Shown piece by piece: positions 34,322 to 42,255 of a DNA stretch of 55,991 nucleotides. Source of the stretch: an uncultured Oscillospiraceae bacterium (GTDB lineage Bacteria > Bacillota > Clostridia > Oscillospirales > Oscillospiraceae); assembly GCA_947623745.1 (NCBI GenBank), contig CANQHN010000018.1:1-55991 (forward strand), read 5' to 3'. Every line of letters begins with the position of its first letter. Within the stretch, counting starts at the first letter, position 1. Below the pieces are notes generated by a model. It was not told where the DNA came from and ran no database searches. It saw only the letters and a program-made list of their open reading frames with translations. The position numbers were made by a program, and so were the translations under genes.

Positions 34322-35438
34322 CCCGCGCCTCCCTTCGGACACGCTCCATCAGGCCCCGGCCGGGGCCCGCCAAATTGCCCGCCGCGAACACCACCGCCGT
34401 CTCCGGCACCTGCTCCAGGGGCAGCTGCTCCGCGCCGGAGAAACGGCGCACCTGTACGCCCGGCACATCCCGGATCGCCGCCCGGGACATGGCCAGCTGG
34501 GACGCCCCCATCAGCCAGACCTCGTCCGGCTTCAGGTCCCGCACCACCATCTCCATGTGCCGGGTGCGGTAGCCGCGGTCGGGCCGGTTGTTGACCAGAA
34601 GGATCAGCCGCCTCTCCTCCCAGCCGTACTTCTCCCGCAGCCGGTGGAACACCAGCTCGGTGGACTGGGGGTCGTTGATGGAAAGGCCGTTCACGAACAT
34701 CCCGCCCCCGGGCAGGACGTGCAGGGAGAGGGCATACGGGTCGCGCTGGTAGCGGGACATCCCCGCCAGGGCCGTCTCCTCCTCCACACCCAAATGGCGG
34801 CACACCGCCAGGGCCAGGGCCAGATTCTCCGGGAAATCGAAGTCCGGCTCCCGCCCGGTGGGGACGGCCAGCACCGCCTCGCACCCCAGGGCGCCGGCAT
34901 TCCGGCTGAGCTGGGGGAAGAAGTCCCTGTCCGCGGTGAACAGGGTGCCACCCCTGGGGATGGTGTTGGACAGGCTGTCGCAGATCTCCTCCAGGGTCTG
35001 GCCCATCTCCTCGGTGTGGTCCAGGCGCACGTTGGTGATGACCCCCACATCCGCCCGGAGCATCTGGTGCTGGGCCACCGCCTGGAGGGCCGGGTCCACC
35101 GCCATACACTCGATGACCAGGACCTGGGCCCCCTCCGCCGCCGCCCGGTGGAGGATCTCCAACTGCTCCTTGATATTCGCCCGGCCCCGGCGGCGCAGGG
35201 GCGCCGGTACGCTGTCCGTGCCGATGACCATGGGGTCGGTGCCCGTGGTCTTGCAGTACACCCGCAGGCCGCCGGCCCGCAGACCGGCGTCGATCAGGCG
35301 GGTGAGGGTGGATTTCCCCCGGATCCCGTTGACGTGGACCACGTGCTCCAGCCGGGCGCGGTCCCTCACGGCCGTGCGCCGCTCGGCCGCCAGGGCAAGC
35401 AGTATCACAGCCAGCAGCGCCGCCAAAACAGCCGTCAT
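34314..35438 (-). CDS. pgsB: Poly-gamma-glutamate synthase (amide ligase)
   Basis: The 374-residue protein (B. subtilis PgsB: 393) has an N-terminal TM helix (about 3-18), then an ATP-dependent Mur-ligase-like domain with P-loop 'VNGIRGKSTLTR' (G38-T44), 'TTGTDP', 'IECMAVDP', and 'MFVNGLSINDPQST', all diagnostic of PgsB/CapB. It activates the gamma-carboxylate of the growing chain and adds glutamate. A GGGGAGGTG site precedes the ATG. It heads the operon pgsB-pgsC-pgsW-response regulator, and a good promoter lies at 35530-35558. Confidence 0.93.
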   Translation of the reverse strand: MTAVLAALLAVILLALAAERRTAVRDRARLEHVVHVNGIRGKSTLTRLIDAGLRAGGLRVYCKTTGTDPMVIGTDSVPAPLRRRGRANIKEQLEILHRAAAEGAQVLVIECMAVDPALQAVAQHQMLRADVGVITNVRLDHTEEMGQTLEEICDSLSNTIPRGGTLFTADRDFFPQLSRNAGALGCEAVLAVPTGREPDFDFPENLALALAVCRHLGVEEETALAGMSRYQRDPYALSLHVLPGGGMFVNGLSINDPQSTELVFHRLREKYGWEERRLILLVNNRPDRGYRTRHMEMVVRDLKPDEVWLMGASQLAMSRAAIRDVPGVQVRRFSGAEQLPLEQVPETAVVFAAGNLAGPGRGLMERVRREARDV

Positions 35439-35529
35439 ACGCGCCCACCTCCCCGCGCCGTGTTAGGAGCTCTGCACAAATTAAAAAGGATAAACTACCC
35501 CTATTTTATTTCATTTGAACACTCCTATA

Positions 35530-35558
35530 ATATTAGCACGCTGTCCCGGAAAAGTAAA
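35530..35558 (-). promoter_or_regulatory. Promoter of the pgs operon
   Basis: On the minus strand TTTACT (35558-35553) and TAATAT (35535-35530) are spaced by 17 bp in a short AT-rich patch. The leader to the pgsB start is about 85 nt. Confidence 0.65.
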
Positions 35559-35594
35559 GTCCAATTTTTGACGCCGCGCTGCGGAACATGAAAG

Positions 35595-35630
35595 GCCGCC
35601 CCCGGCTTTCTTCCGAAAGCCGGGGGCGGC
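35595..35630 (-). terminator. Terminator after citXG
   Basis: A perfect 16-bp stem (35595-35610 with 35615-35630, loop TTCC on the plus strand) is followed on the minus strand by CTTTCATGTT. It isolates the cit genes from pgsB. Confidence 0.75.
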
Positions 35631-35683
35631 GCTGTGTTCGCCATATCACAGTGTCACAACTGGGAAAATCCCGGGCGGGCGGG

Positions 35684-37051
35684 TCATTTTTTCTCCCCGC
35701 CCCGCTCCCCGCAGAAATGAAGGAAATAGGTGATGGCCAGCAGATCGGCGCAGCCGCCGGGGGAGAGATTTTTCTGTATGAACGCCCGGTCCAGTCCATC
35801 CAGCGTGTCCTGGCCGGGGACGGCCCCCTCCAGGCCGGCGGCGGCCTGCGCGGCCCAGCGCTGGCCCTCCAGACCTCCCCGGGCGATGAGGTTGGTGTCC
35901 TCCACCCGGGCGATCAGCTTGACCAGGGCGGCGGCGCCCGCCTGCTCCATGGTGGCCCCGGCGGCCAGGGCCTCCTCCAGGGCGGGCAGTCCAACCTCCC
36001 GGACCCCGGGCAGGCCCGCCGCCAGCTCCCCCCGGATCCCCCGCGTTCCATATTTCAGGAAGAACTCCTCTCCTCTCGTCCCGGCGGCCTGCTCGCCGAT
36101 CATTGCCAGGTCGGCCTCCGCCTCCTCCCTGGCCATGGCGCCGCACTCCGCCAGGATTCTCTCCGGCGCGGCCCAGGGGGCCTCCGGCGTCCACAGCCGT
36201 CCGGCGGCGGCGCACACCGTCCCCAGGGAGAAAACCGCCCCCTTGTGGGTGTTGATGCCCCCGGTGGCGGCAAACATGGCCTGCTCCGCCCGGATCCCGA
36301 CCCGCCGCAGGCGCCGGAAGGTGTCGGCGGGCGGGAGGGCCGCCGTCTCCTGTCCGATGGAGACGGCCTGGCGGAAGTAGGGCAGCAGGGCGGCCGTGCT
36401 GTCCAGAAACGTGAACACGTCCATGTCCCGGTGGCTGCCGTTGTTGGCCCGGTCCACCAGCCCGGGCTTCGGGGTGGTGCAGACCTCGTAGAGCAGGGCC
36501 CGGACGGCCTGACCGGCCAGAAGGTCCCCGTCCTCCCGGGCAAAAAAGTCCGTCAATATGTCCCGCGTAACCTTTTGCAGCTCCTCCACCCTGTGCAGCC
36601 GCCGGGAGGCGCAGCCCTTCCCTGTTTTGCCGCACACCAGGCAGGCCCGGGGCGGCTTTCCCAGCCCCTCCCGGCCCAGCCTGGTCCCGTCCGGGGCGAG
36701 CACGTCCATGTCAAACAGCCGCCCCAGCCGGTCCTGGTCCTCCAGTTCCGCGCACAGCGCCTTGACCGCCCAGGCATCCCCCTCGACGGCCAGAATGGCC
36801 TCGCAGCCTGTCGGTCTGTCCGTCTCCTCCCGGCACAGGACCTTCACCCGGGCGGTCTGGAGGGCGCTGGACAGGCGGTCCATCCCCTCCCGGAAGGCCC
36901 GGCGGATCAGCGGGCCGTTTTTGACCGGCCCGGCGATATTCAGGGAGAAGGAGATCAGGGGAAGGTTGCAGCGCTCCAGCAGCTCCCGCTGCCGGCCGGC
37001 CCGGGCCTCCCGGGCCTCCAGCATCTCCATCAGGGTCACTTCCCGCTCCAC
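35684..37051 (-). CDS. citXG: CitX-CitG fusion for citrate lyase prosthetic group
   Basis: A 455-residue two-domain protein. Residues ~1-165 form CitX (apo-citrate lyase phosphoribosyl-dephospho-CoA transferase: 'MLEAREARAGRQRELL', 'PLISFSLNIAGPVKNGPLIR'). Residues ~175-455 form CitG (triphosphoribosyl-dephospho-CoA synthase: 'TTPKPGLVDRANNGSHRDMD', 'GGINTHKGAVFSLG'). Together they make and attach the 2'-(5''-triphosphoribosyl)-3'-dephospho-CoA group to the acyl-carrier subunit of citrate lyase. A GTG at 37057 is open, but the GTG at 37051 has AGGAGGGG six bases upstream and gives the usual 'VEREVTL' beginning. It follows citC by 16 bp. No citD, citE or citF gene is in the window. Confidence 0.9.
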   Translation of the reverse strand: MEREVTLMEMLEAREARAGRQRELLERCNLPLISFSLNIAGPVKNGPLIRRAFREGMDRLSSALQTARVKVLCREETDRPTGCEAILAVEGDAWAVKALCAELEDQDRLGRLFDMDVLAPDGTRLGREGLGKPPRACLVCGKTGKGCASRRLHRVEELQKVTRDILTDFFAREDGDLLAGQAVRALLYEVCTTPKPGLVDRANNGSHRDMDVFTFLDSTAALLPYFRQAVSIGQETAALPPADTFRRLRRVGIRAEQAMFAATGGINTHKGAVFSLGTVCAAAGRLWTPEAPWAAPERILAECGAMAREEAEADLAMIGEQAAGTRGEEFFLKYGTRGIRGELAAGLPGVREVGLPALEEALAAGATMEQAGAAALVKLIARVEDTNLIARGGLEGQRWAAQAAAGLEGAVPGQDTLDGLDRAFIQKNLSPGGCADLLAITYFLHFCGERGGEKK

Positions 37052-37067
37052 GAACACCCCTCCTGTC

Positions 37068-38108
37068 TCAGTAGTGGACCACCTGTTCGGCGGCCTGTAT
37101 GGCCCGGATCACCGGGGCGGCCTCGGTGGAGTTGAAGTAGGCCCAGGTGCTCTCCGGCACCAGGGGCCGGATGTCGGCCAGGCGTCCGTCGTGGATGAGC
37201 CTTCGGACGCTGCTGGCGCTGACGGCGGCCCCGCCCGCCTCCAGCCTGGGGACGATCACGCACCTTATCCCCATCCTGGGAAGCTCCTCGGCCATGATCC
37301 GATTGTACAGCCCGGTGACCTGACTGGTGGGCTCCTCCCCCACATACCGGGCGGAGAGCCCCAGGGCCTGGGAGATGGACCCGAACAGGGCCAGATCCAG
37401 CCGGGCGTGGCCCTCGATCACCGCCGCCTCGTCCCTGAGGAAGTAGCTGGGAAATGTGGCGGAGCTGATCATATAGGGGCCGCTCCGGCAGCAGACCACG
37501 TTGGGCAGGCCGGCCACCCCCCCCGTCACCAGCCTCCAGCGCACAGAAAAAGGCACCAGGCTGGCGTCCTCGCTGAGGACGAAAAGATAGACCGTGTCGT
37601 TCTCCGCCGCGGCCCGCTCCACCAGATACCGGTGGCCCAGGGTAAAGGGGTTGGCGTTCATGACCACCGCGGCGCTCCTCCCCTTCCGCCTCGATCTGGC
37701 CAGCTCCCCGCAGTAGGTCTGGAACCCGGCCCGGCGGTTCTCCAGGAAGGACAGGGTATTTTCCACCCGGGCGATCTCATAAAACCCCAGGTCCTGAAAA
37801 AATTTGGCGCTGGCGGTCTTGGTGTAGACGAACAGGTGGAACAAGCCCCGCGCCGCCTGATAATTCATCAGGTGGGAGACCACCTGGTTCATCAGGCCCT
37901 CCCCCTGATGGCTCCGCTCCACGGCGAAGCACCGCAGGGTGTTCCCAAAGGCGCTGCCCGTGGCGATCAGCCGGCTCTCATCGTCAAAAATGCCGCAGGT
38001 GTAGTCCAGATTGGCGTCCCGGCAGATGCTCTCCTGCTCCAGCAGAGCATCCACCTGGGCCCAGGCCAGACTGTCCCAGGGGGCTATGGTCTCCAGTTTT
38101 TCGCTCAT
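37068..38108 (-). CDS. citC: [Citrate (pro-3S)-lyase] ligase
   Basis: A 346-residue protein with an N-terminal GNAT-like domain ('CFAVERSHQGEGLMNQVV') and a C-terminal cytidylyltransferase-like acetate:SH-citrate lyase ligase domain ('VVMNANPFTLGHRYLVE', with the TxGH nucleotide motif, and 'AVSASSVRRLI'). It acetylates the prosthetic group of citrate lyase using acetate and ATP. The ATG at 38108 is chosen over the in-frame GTG at 38117 because GAGGTG stands about nine bases before it. It is transcribed away from the SLH-protein gene and into citXG. Confidence 0.9.
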   Translation of the reverse strand: MSEKLETIAPWDSLAWAQVDALLEQESICRDANLDYTCGIFDDESRLIATGSAFGNTLRCFAVERSHQGEGLMNQVVSHLMNYQAARGLFHLFVYTKTASAKFFQDLGFYEIARVENTLSFLENRRAGFQTYCGELARSRRKGRSAAVVMNANPFTLGHRYLVERAAAENDTVYLFVLSEDASLVPFSVRWRLVTGGVAGLPNVVCCRSGPYMISSATFPSYFLRDEAAVIEGHARLDLALFGSISQALGLSARYVGEEPTSQVTGLYNRIMAEELPRMGIRCVIVPRLEAGGAAVSASSVRRLIHDGRLADIRPLVPESTWAYFNSTEAAPVIRAIQAAEQVVHY

Positions 38109-38262
38109 GCCGATCACCTCGTTCGATACATTATTTTTTCATAAAAAGCTTTTTTTGTAAAGTATGTAATTTCGCGGCCCGCGGCAGCGCACACCGGCCG
38201 GACGTCTCTGGGGAAAAGAAAATCCGCCGTTCGGGGCAAAACACCGATACTCACGCCGGAAG

Positions 38263-38292
38263 TTGATTTTTGGGCCAGAACTATGCTATATT
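38263..38292 (+). promoter_or_regulatory. Promoter of the NlpC/P60-SLH gene
   Basis: TTGATT (38263-38268) and TATATT (38287-38292) are spaced by 18 bp; the start codon is 35 bp downstream behind AAAGGAGGC. Nothing else is recognised between 38109 and 38326. Confidence 0.65.
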
Positions 38293-38326
38293 TTAATCAC
38301 GACACCAACAAAAGGAGGCTCTCCCC

Positions 38327-40312
38327 ATGCTTCATACGCGGAAGAAATCTCTCTGCCTGCTGCTCTCGCTCCTCACCGCCCTCTCCCCGATCCAGCCGGC
38401 GCTGGCCGCCGGGGTCTCCTATATGCCCGGCGTGACCCCCGAAATGTCCGACAGCGCCTACTGGGCCCAGCGCCAGGAGGGCGCCGGGGAGGTCATCCTG
38501 ACCCTGGACGAGATCCGGGCCTTCAACGCCGCCAACGCCGCCAAGAGCGGTACCATGGTGATGGACCTGAAGTCCGCCGCCGACACCTTCGACGGCCGCG
38601 CCCGGAACGAGGCCATCCGCACCTCCTCCAAGGCCGACGCCGAGTACTACTTCGGCTGGACCTACGGCGGGGACGGGAAAAAGGCCGACTGGGCCTTTTT
38701 CCAGGACATGATGAAAAACTGCATCGACCCCCGCGCCACCTCAAAAATGCCGGTGCGCTACGGCGTGGCCGTGAACCGGACCGTCCTGCAGGTGTTCCCC
38801 TCGGAGAACCCCATCCTGGACGACCCCAACGACGTGGACTTCGACTACCAGGCCCTCAGCGCCGTCTGCGTCAACGACCCGCTGCTGCTCTACCTGACCT
38901 CCGCCGACGGGAAATACTACCTGGCCCGCAGCCGGGACTGCTCCGGCTGGATACGGGCGGAGGACGTGGCCATCTGCGCCGACAAGGAGGAGTGGCTCTC
39001 CGCCTGGGACCTGCCCTCGGAGCAGCTGCTGGTGGTCTACGGCAACAAGGTATACACCGACGCGTCCAATACCCACCCGGAGACCGCCCGCCGGATGCTG
39101 ACCCAGGGCTCCGCCCTGGAGCTGGTCACCGATCTCAAGCCGGACCAGCTGATCAACAACCGCTCCCCCTACCACAACTACGTGGTCTATCTGCCTGTTC
39201 GCCGCAGCGACGGCAGCTATGAGAAACAGCTGGCCCTGATCCCCGAGACCGCCAAGGTCAGCGTGGGCTACCTCCCCCTCACCCTGGAAAACTTTGTCAT
39301 GGTCAACCTCAACAACCTGGGCGACGCCTACGGCTGGGGCGGCATGATGGACGTGGAGGACTGTTCCGGCATGGTCCGCACCGCCTGCGCCTGCTTCGGG
39401 ATGCAGATCGGCCGCAACACCACCTGGCAGTGGGAGATGGACATGGAGAAGGTCGATATGACCAATATGTCCATGGAGGAGAAGCGCCTCATCCTGGACC
39501 AGCTGCCCATGGGCTGCATCCTGGCCTTCCCCGGCCATGAGGTGGTCTATCTGGGCAAGGCGGACGAGAACTACTACGTGATCAGCTCGGTCAGCAGCAT
39601 CATGAGCCCGGACACCGGCGCCCTGCTGCGCACCCGGGGCGTGATGATCAACACGCTGGAGGTCAAGCGGGCCAGCGGGATGAACTGGCTGGGCGCTCTC
39701 AACAAAGCCTATATGCCCTGCTACCCCAAGCTGGAGGGCAAGCACTACGACTTCCCCTCTCTCCAGTGGTACCATGACGGCGTGGCCTACTGCCTGGCAA
39801 ACGGCCTCCTGCCCGCCCTGGACATCAACAACACCTTCGGCGTGGGCCAGACGGTCTCCCGTGGGGAGCTGGCCCAGGCCCTGTGGGCCCTGGCCGGAAA
39901 GCCGGAGGCCGCGGCCGCCTGTCCCTTTGCCGACGTGGCTGAGGACAGCGCCGCCCGGGCCGCCATCACCTGGGCGGCGGAGGCGAAGGTCCTGTCGGGC
40001 TACGAGGACGGCACGTTCGCCCCCGGGGAGCCCCTCACCCGCCAGCAGGCGGTCACCGCTCTGTGGCGGTTCGCCCAGAGCCAGGGGGTCTCCACGGCGG
40101 CCAGCGCGGACCTGGGTGGCTTCCGGGACGCCGGCAGTGTCAGCGGCTACGCCCAGGCGGCGATGCAGTGGGCCTGCGGCGCGGGCCTGGTGAGCGGTAG
40201 CGAGGGGTATCTCCTCCCCAACGGCACCATCGCCCGGGAGCAGCTGGCCATGATCCTTTTGCAGTACAGCCGGCTCGCCGCCCCGGCGCAGAGCGCGGAG
40301 CCCGCGGCGTAA
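38327..40312 (+). CDS. Secreted NlpC/P60 peptidase with SLH anchor
   Basis: The 661-residue protein has a signal peptide cut near 'LAAGVSY' (about 28), an N-terminal NlpC/P60-associated and SH3-like region (about 120-310), a catalytic NlpC/P60 domain with 'GDAYGWGGMMDVEDCSGMVR' (Cys346) and His404 in 'FPGHEVVYLG', and a C-terminal S-layer-homology region (about 480-655: 'FADVAEDSAARAAITWAAEA', 'LSGYEDGTFAPGEPLTRQQA'). NlpC/P60 enzymes cut gamma-D-glutamyl-diaminoacid bonds in peptidoglycan, and SLH domains hold them to cell-wall polymers. It lies near the gamma-glutamyl block but is transcribed separately. Confidence 0.87.
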   Translation: MLHTRKKSLCLLLSLLTALSPIQPALAAGVSYMPGVTPEMSDSAYWAQRQEGAGEVILTLDEIRAFNAANAAKSGTMVMDLKSAADTFDGRARNEAIRTSSKADAEYYFGWTYGGDGKKADWAFFQDMMKNCIDPRATSKMPVRYGVAVNRTVLQVFPSENPILDDPNDVDFDYQALSAVCVNDPLLLYLTSADGKYYLARSRDCSGWIRAEDVAICADKEEWLSAWDLPSEQLLVVYGNKVYTDASNTHPETARRMLTQGSALELVTDLKPDQLINNRSPYHNYVVYLPVRRSDGSYEKQLALIPETAKVSVGYLPLTLENFVMVNLNNLGDAYGWGGMMDVEDCSGMVRTACACFGMQIGRNTTWQWEMDMEKVDMTNMSMEEKRLILDQLPMGCILAFPGHEVVYLGKADENYYVISSVSSIMSPDTGALLRTRGVMINTLEVKRASGMNWLGALNKAYMPCYPKLEGKHYDFPSLQWYHDGVAYCLANGLLPALDINNTFGVGQTVSRGELAQALWALAGKPEAAAACPFADVAEDSAARAAITWAAEAKVLSGYEDGTFAPGEPLTRQQAVTALWRFAQSQGVSTAASADLGGFRDAGSVSGYAQAAMQWACGAGLVSGSEGYLLPNGTIAREQLAMILLQYSRLAAPAQSAEPAA

Positions 40313-40324
40313 TCGAGAAAACAC

Positions 40325-40362
40325 AAGGCGCGCCCTCCCGGCCGGAGAGCGCGCCTTTCTCT
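40325..40362 (+). terminator. Terminator after the SLH protein gene
   Basis: AAGGCGCGC (40325-40333) pairs with GCGCGCCTT (40349-40357), followed by TCTCTTCT. The stem is extended inside by CTC/GAG. Confidence 0.7.
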
Positions 40363-40412
40363 TCTGGCGGTCAAAAATAGCCAGACGCCCCCTCCCTTTT
40401 TCGCAAAAATCG

Positions 40413-40441
40413 TTGCAATTCCCCCAATATTCTGATATAGT
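40413..40441 (+). promoter_or_regulatory. Promoter of guaA
   Basis: TTGCAA (40413-40418) and TATAGT (40436-40441) are spaced by exactly 17 bp, 42 bp before the guaA start codon, which follows AGGAGG. Confidence 0.75.
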
Positions 40442-40483
40442 AGCTCCACTGCACTCACTACATCAAAATCAGGAGGTACTACC

Positions 40484-41467
40484 ATGACAAACGACAGACG
40501 CCCCGACGACATGACCCGTATCACCACCCCGGAACAGGCCCAGGCATTCATCGACCAACAGATCACCGCCCTCCGGGCCCAGATCGGAGGCAAAAAGGTC
40601 CTGCTGGCGCTGTCCGGCGGCGTGGACTCCTCCGTGGTGGCCGCCCTGCTCATCAAGGCCGTGGGGCGGCAGCTGGTCTGCGTCCACGTGAACCACGGCC
40701 TGCTGCGCAAGGGGGAGCCGGAGCAGGTCATCCAGGTGTTCCGCGACCAGATGAACGCCAATCTCATCTATGTGGACGCGGTAGACCGCTTCCTGGACAA
40801 GCTGGCCGGGGTCACCGACCCGGAACAAAAGCGGAAGATCATCGGCGGGGAGTTCATCGAGGTGTTCGCCGAGGAGGCCCGCAAGCTGGACGGCATCGAG
40901 TTCCTGGCCCAGGGCACCATCTGGCCCGACATCCTGGAGAGCGAGAAGGGCATCAAGGCCCACCACAACGCCGGCGGCCTGCCCGACGACATGAAGTTCG
41001 AGCTGGTGGAGCCGGTGAAGATCCTGTTCAAGGACGAGGTCCGGGTGGTGGGCAAGGCCCTGGGCCTGCCCGACAGCATGGTCTACCGCCAGCCCTTCCC
41101 CGGCCCCGGCCTGGGGGTGCGCTGTCCCGGCGCCATCACCCGAGACAGGCTGGAGGCCGTCCGGGAGTCCGACGCCATCCTCCGGGAGGAGTTTGCCAAA
41201 AACGGCCTGGAGGGCAAGGTGTGGCAGTACTTCACCGTGGTGCCCGACTTCAAGTCCACCGGCATTAAGGACAGCAAACGGGCCTTCGAGTGGTGCGTCA
41301 TCATCCGGGCCATCAACACCACCGACGCCATGGCCGCCACCGTGGAGAACATCCCCTTCCCGCTGATGCAGCACCTGGTGGAGCGCATCACCCACGAGGT
41401 CCCCGGGGTGAACCGGGTGCTCTACGACTTTACACCCAAGCCCACCGGCACAATCGAATACGAATGA
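40484..41467 (+). CDS. guaA: GMP synthase, ATP-pyrophosphatase subunit (stand-alone)
   Basis: The 327-residue protein covers only the synthetase half of GMP synthase: P-loop 'LLALSGGVDSSVVAALLI', 'VHVNHGLLRKGE', 'FLAQGTIWPDILES', and the dimerisation domain with 'YRQPFPGPGLGVRCPGAITR' ending 'PTGTIEYE'. It converts XMP to GMP with ATP and ammonia. The usual bacterial enzyme is about 510-525 residues with a fused glutaminase domain; here the glutaminase must be a separate protein, as in archaea, or ammonia is used directly. The glutaminase is not in the window. The last codons (GAA TAC GAA TGA) are part of the attachment site of the island that follows; the original ending was probably GAA TAC GAG TAA (55303-55314). 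Confidence 0.9.
   Translation: MTNDRRPDDMTRITTPEQAQAFIDQQITALRAQIGGKKVLLALSGGVDSSVVAALLIKAVGRQLVCVHVNHGLLRKGEPEQVIQVFRDQMNANLIYVDAVDRFLDKLAGVTDPEQKRKIIGGEFIEVFAEEARKLDGIEFLAQGTIWPDILESEKGIKAHHNAGGLPDDMKFELVEPVKILFKDEVRVVGKALGLPDSMVYRQPFPGPGLGVRCPGAITRDRLEAVRESDAILREEFAKNGLEGKVWQYFTVVPDFKSTGIKDSKRAFEWCVIIRAINTTDAMAATVENIPFPLMQHLVERITHEVPGVNRVLYDFTPKPTGTIEYE
41455..41463 (+). other. attL core, CGAATACGA
   Basis: Nine bases inside the last codons of guaA, identical to 55302-55310. The element supplies the new guaA stop (TGA at 41465-41467), preserving the C-terminal Glu-Tyr-Glu. Confidence 0.65.
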
Positions 41468-41537
41468 AAGATTTGTGGTCATAAGGGCTCTGAAACCCTT
41501 GCAAATGCTGGATTTTTCAAATTTCAAGGTTTGATTT

Positions 41538-41555
41538 GATAGCAAAATGATAGCA
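41538..41555 (+). repeat. Left-end GATAGCA direct repeats (integrase arm sites?)
   Basis: GATAGCA at 41538-41544 and 41549-41555, starts 11 bp apart. The same unit and spacing occur at the right end, in the same orientation. This is typical of arm-type or excisionase sites of tyrosine-recombinase elements (inference). Confidence 0.6.
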
Positions 41556-41639
41556 ACTGCCTAACTGAAATTGTTTTGTCCTGTTCCCAGTGGCAAGCGG
41601 TTTGCAGGTGCTGTCAGTCCAATCCTATGAGTAGAGCAA

Positions 41640-41682
41640 AAAAGGCTCTGCCGACTTTCTGTGAAAGCCGGCAGAGCCTTTT
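41640..41682 (-). terminator. Bidirectional terminator at island left end
   Basis: A stem of about 19 bp with one mismatch (AAAGGCTCTGCCGACTTTC with GAAAGCCGGCAGAGCCTTT, loop TGT) has T-runs on both strands. It would end the minus-strand XRE relic and also plus-strand transcription from guaA. Confidence 0.75.
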
Positions 41683-41683
41683 G

Positions 41684-42177
41684 TTATTCATTTAAACCCA
41701 GTTTGTCCCGGAAGGCGTCCACCAGAGCATCACTCAACTCCTGCGAGGGGACCTTGGCCCACCGCTGGGTGGTGTCGTACTTGGGGTAGTTGTAGCGCCA
41801 GTGGTCATAGTCCTCGCTGGTGATCTCCCCGGCTTGGAACCGCCGTTTCTGCTCTGCCCAGGCGGAGAGCATTTCAAACATGGTGTGGTAGGCCGTACCC
41901 TTGGACTTGTCCAGCCGGAGGCAGATTCCACCGTCGAGTTCCCCAATGGTCAGCCCCCATATGTCCTCCAGGGCAAAGAGTGTGTGCATCAGGCCAATGT
42001 CGGTGTCTATGTCCGGGACAGTCAGGGCGCTGGGAGAGATGTCAAAGAAGCGGCAAGTGAATTGGTCAGCTCCGCCTTGGGTGTACGGCTCCCCGTTTCA
42101 TACTGCGCCATTCGCACAACATTTCGTGAAACAGGGCAGTATCTTTGACTACACGCAAAAACAGCTTGATAATTCAT
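41684..42177 (-). pseudogene. XRE-family regulator relic (frameshifted, N-truncated)
   Basis: The intact C-terminal piece (101 codons, 41989-41684) reads through upstream, without a start, as 'FFDISPSALTVPDIDTDIGL'. Shifting frame by one base near 42050-42056 continues into 'VSRNVVRMAQYETGSRTPKA', the second half of an XRE helix-turn-helix, with an ATG at 42177. One lost base in the GCT-TTC junction explains the break. The first half of the DNA-binding domain is also degraded. Such regulators are common control genes of gut Firmicutes integrative elements; this one is probably inactive. Confidence 0.7.
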
Positions 42178-42194
42178 GCCTGTTATGCTATATT
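42166..42194 (+). promoter_or_regulatory. Promoter of the unknown AT-rich gene
   Basis: TTGATA (42166-42171) and TATATT (42189-42194) are spaced by 17 bp; the gene starts 61 bp downstream behind GAAAGAGG. Confidence 0.65.
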
Positions 42195-42255
42195 TTATAT
42201 AGTTTTATTATAATTTGTTTTCATTTGTTATTTTAATTGGAAAGAGGTATGCATA

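Noticed and set aside
34279-35448. Overlapping Gly/Pro-rich frame covering pgsB
   Set aside because: The alternative frame encodes a low-complexity Gly/Arg/Pro sequence; the pgsB frame has clear motifs.
41468-41640. tRNA gene as the island attachment site
   Set aside because: No cloverleaf is visible; the core lies in the guaA coding end.
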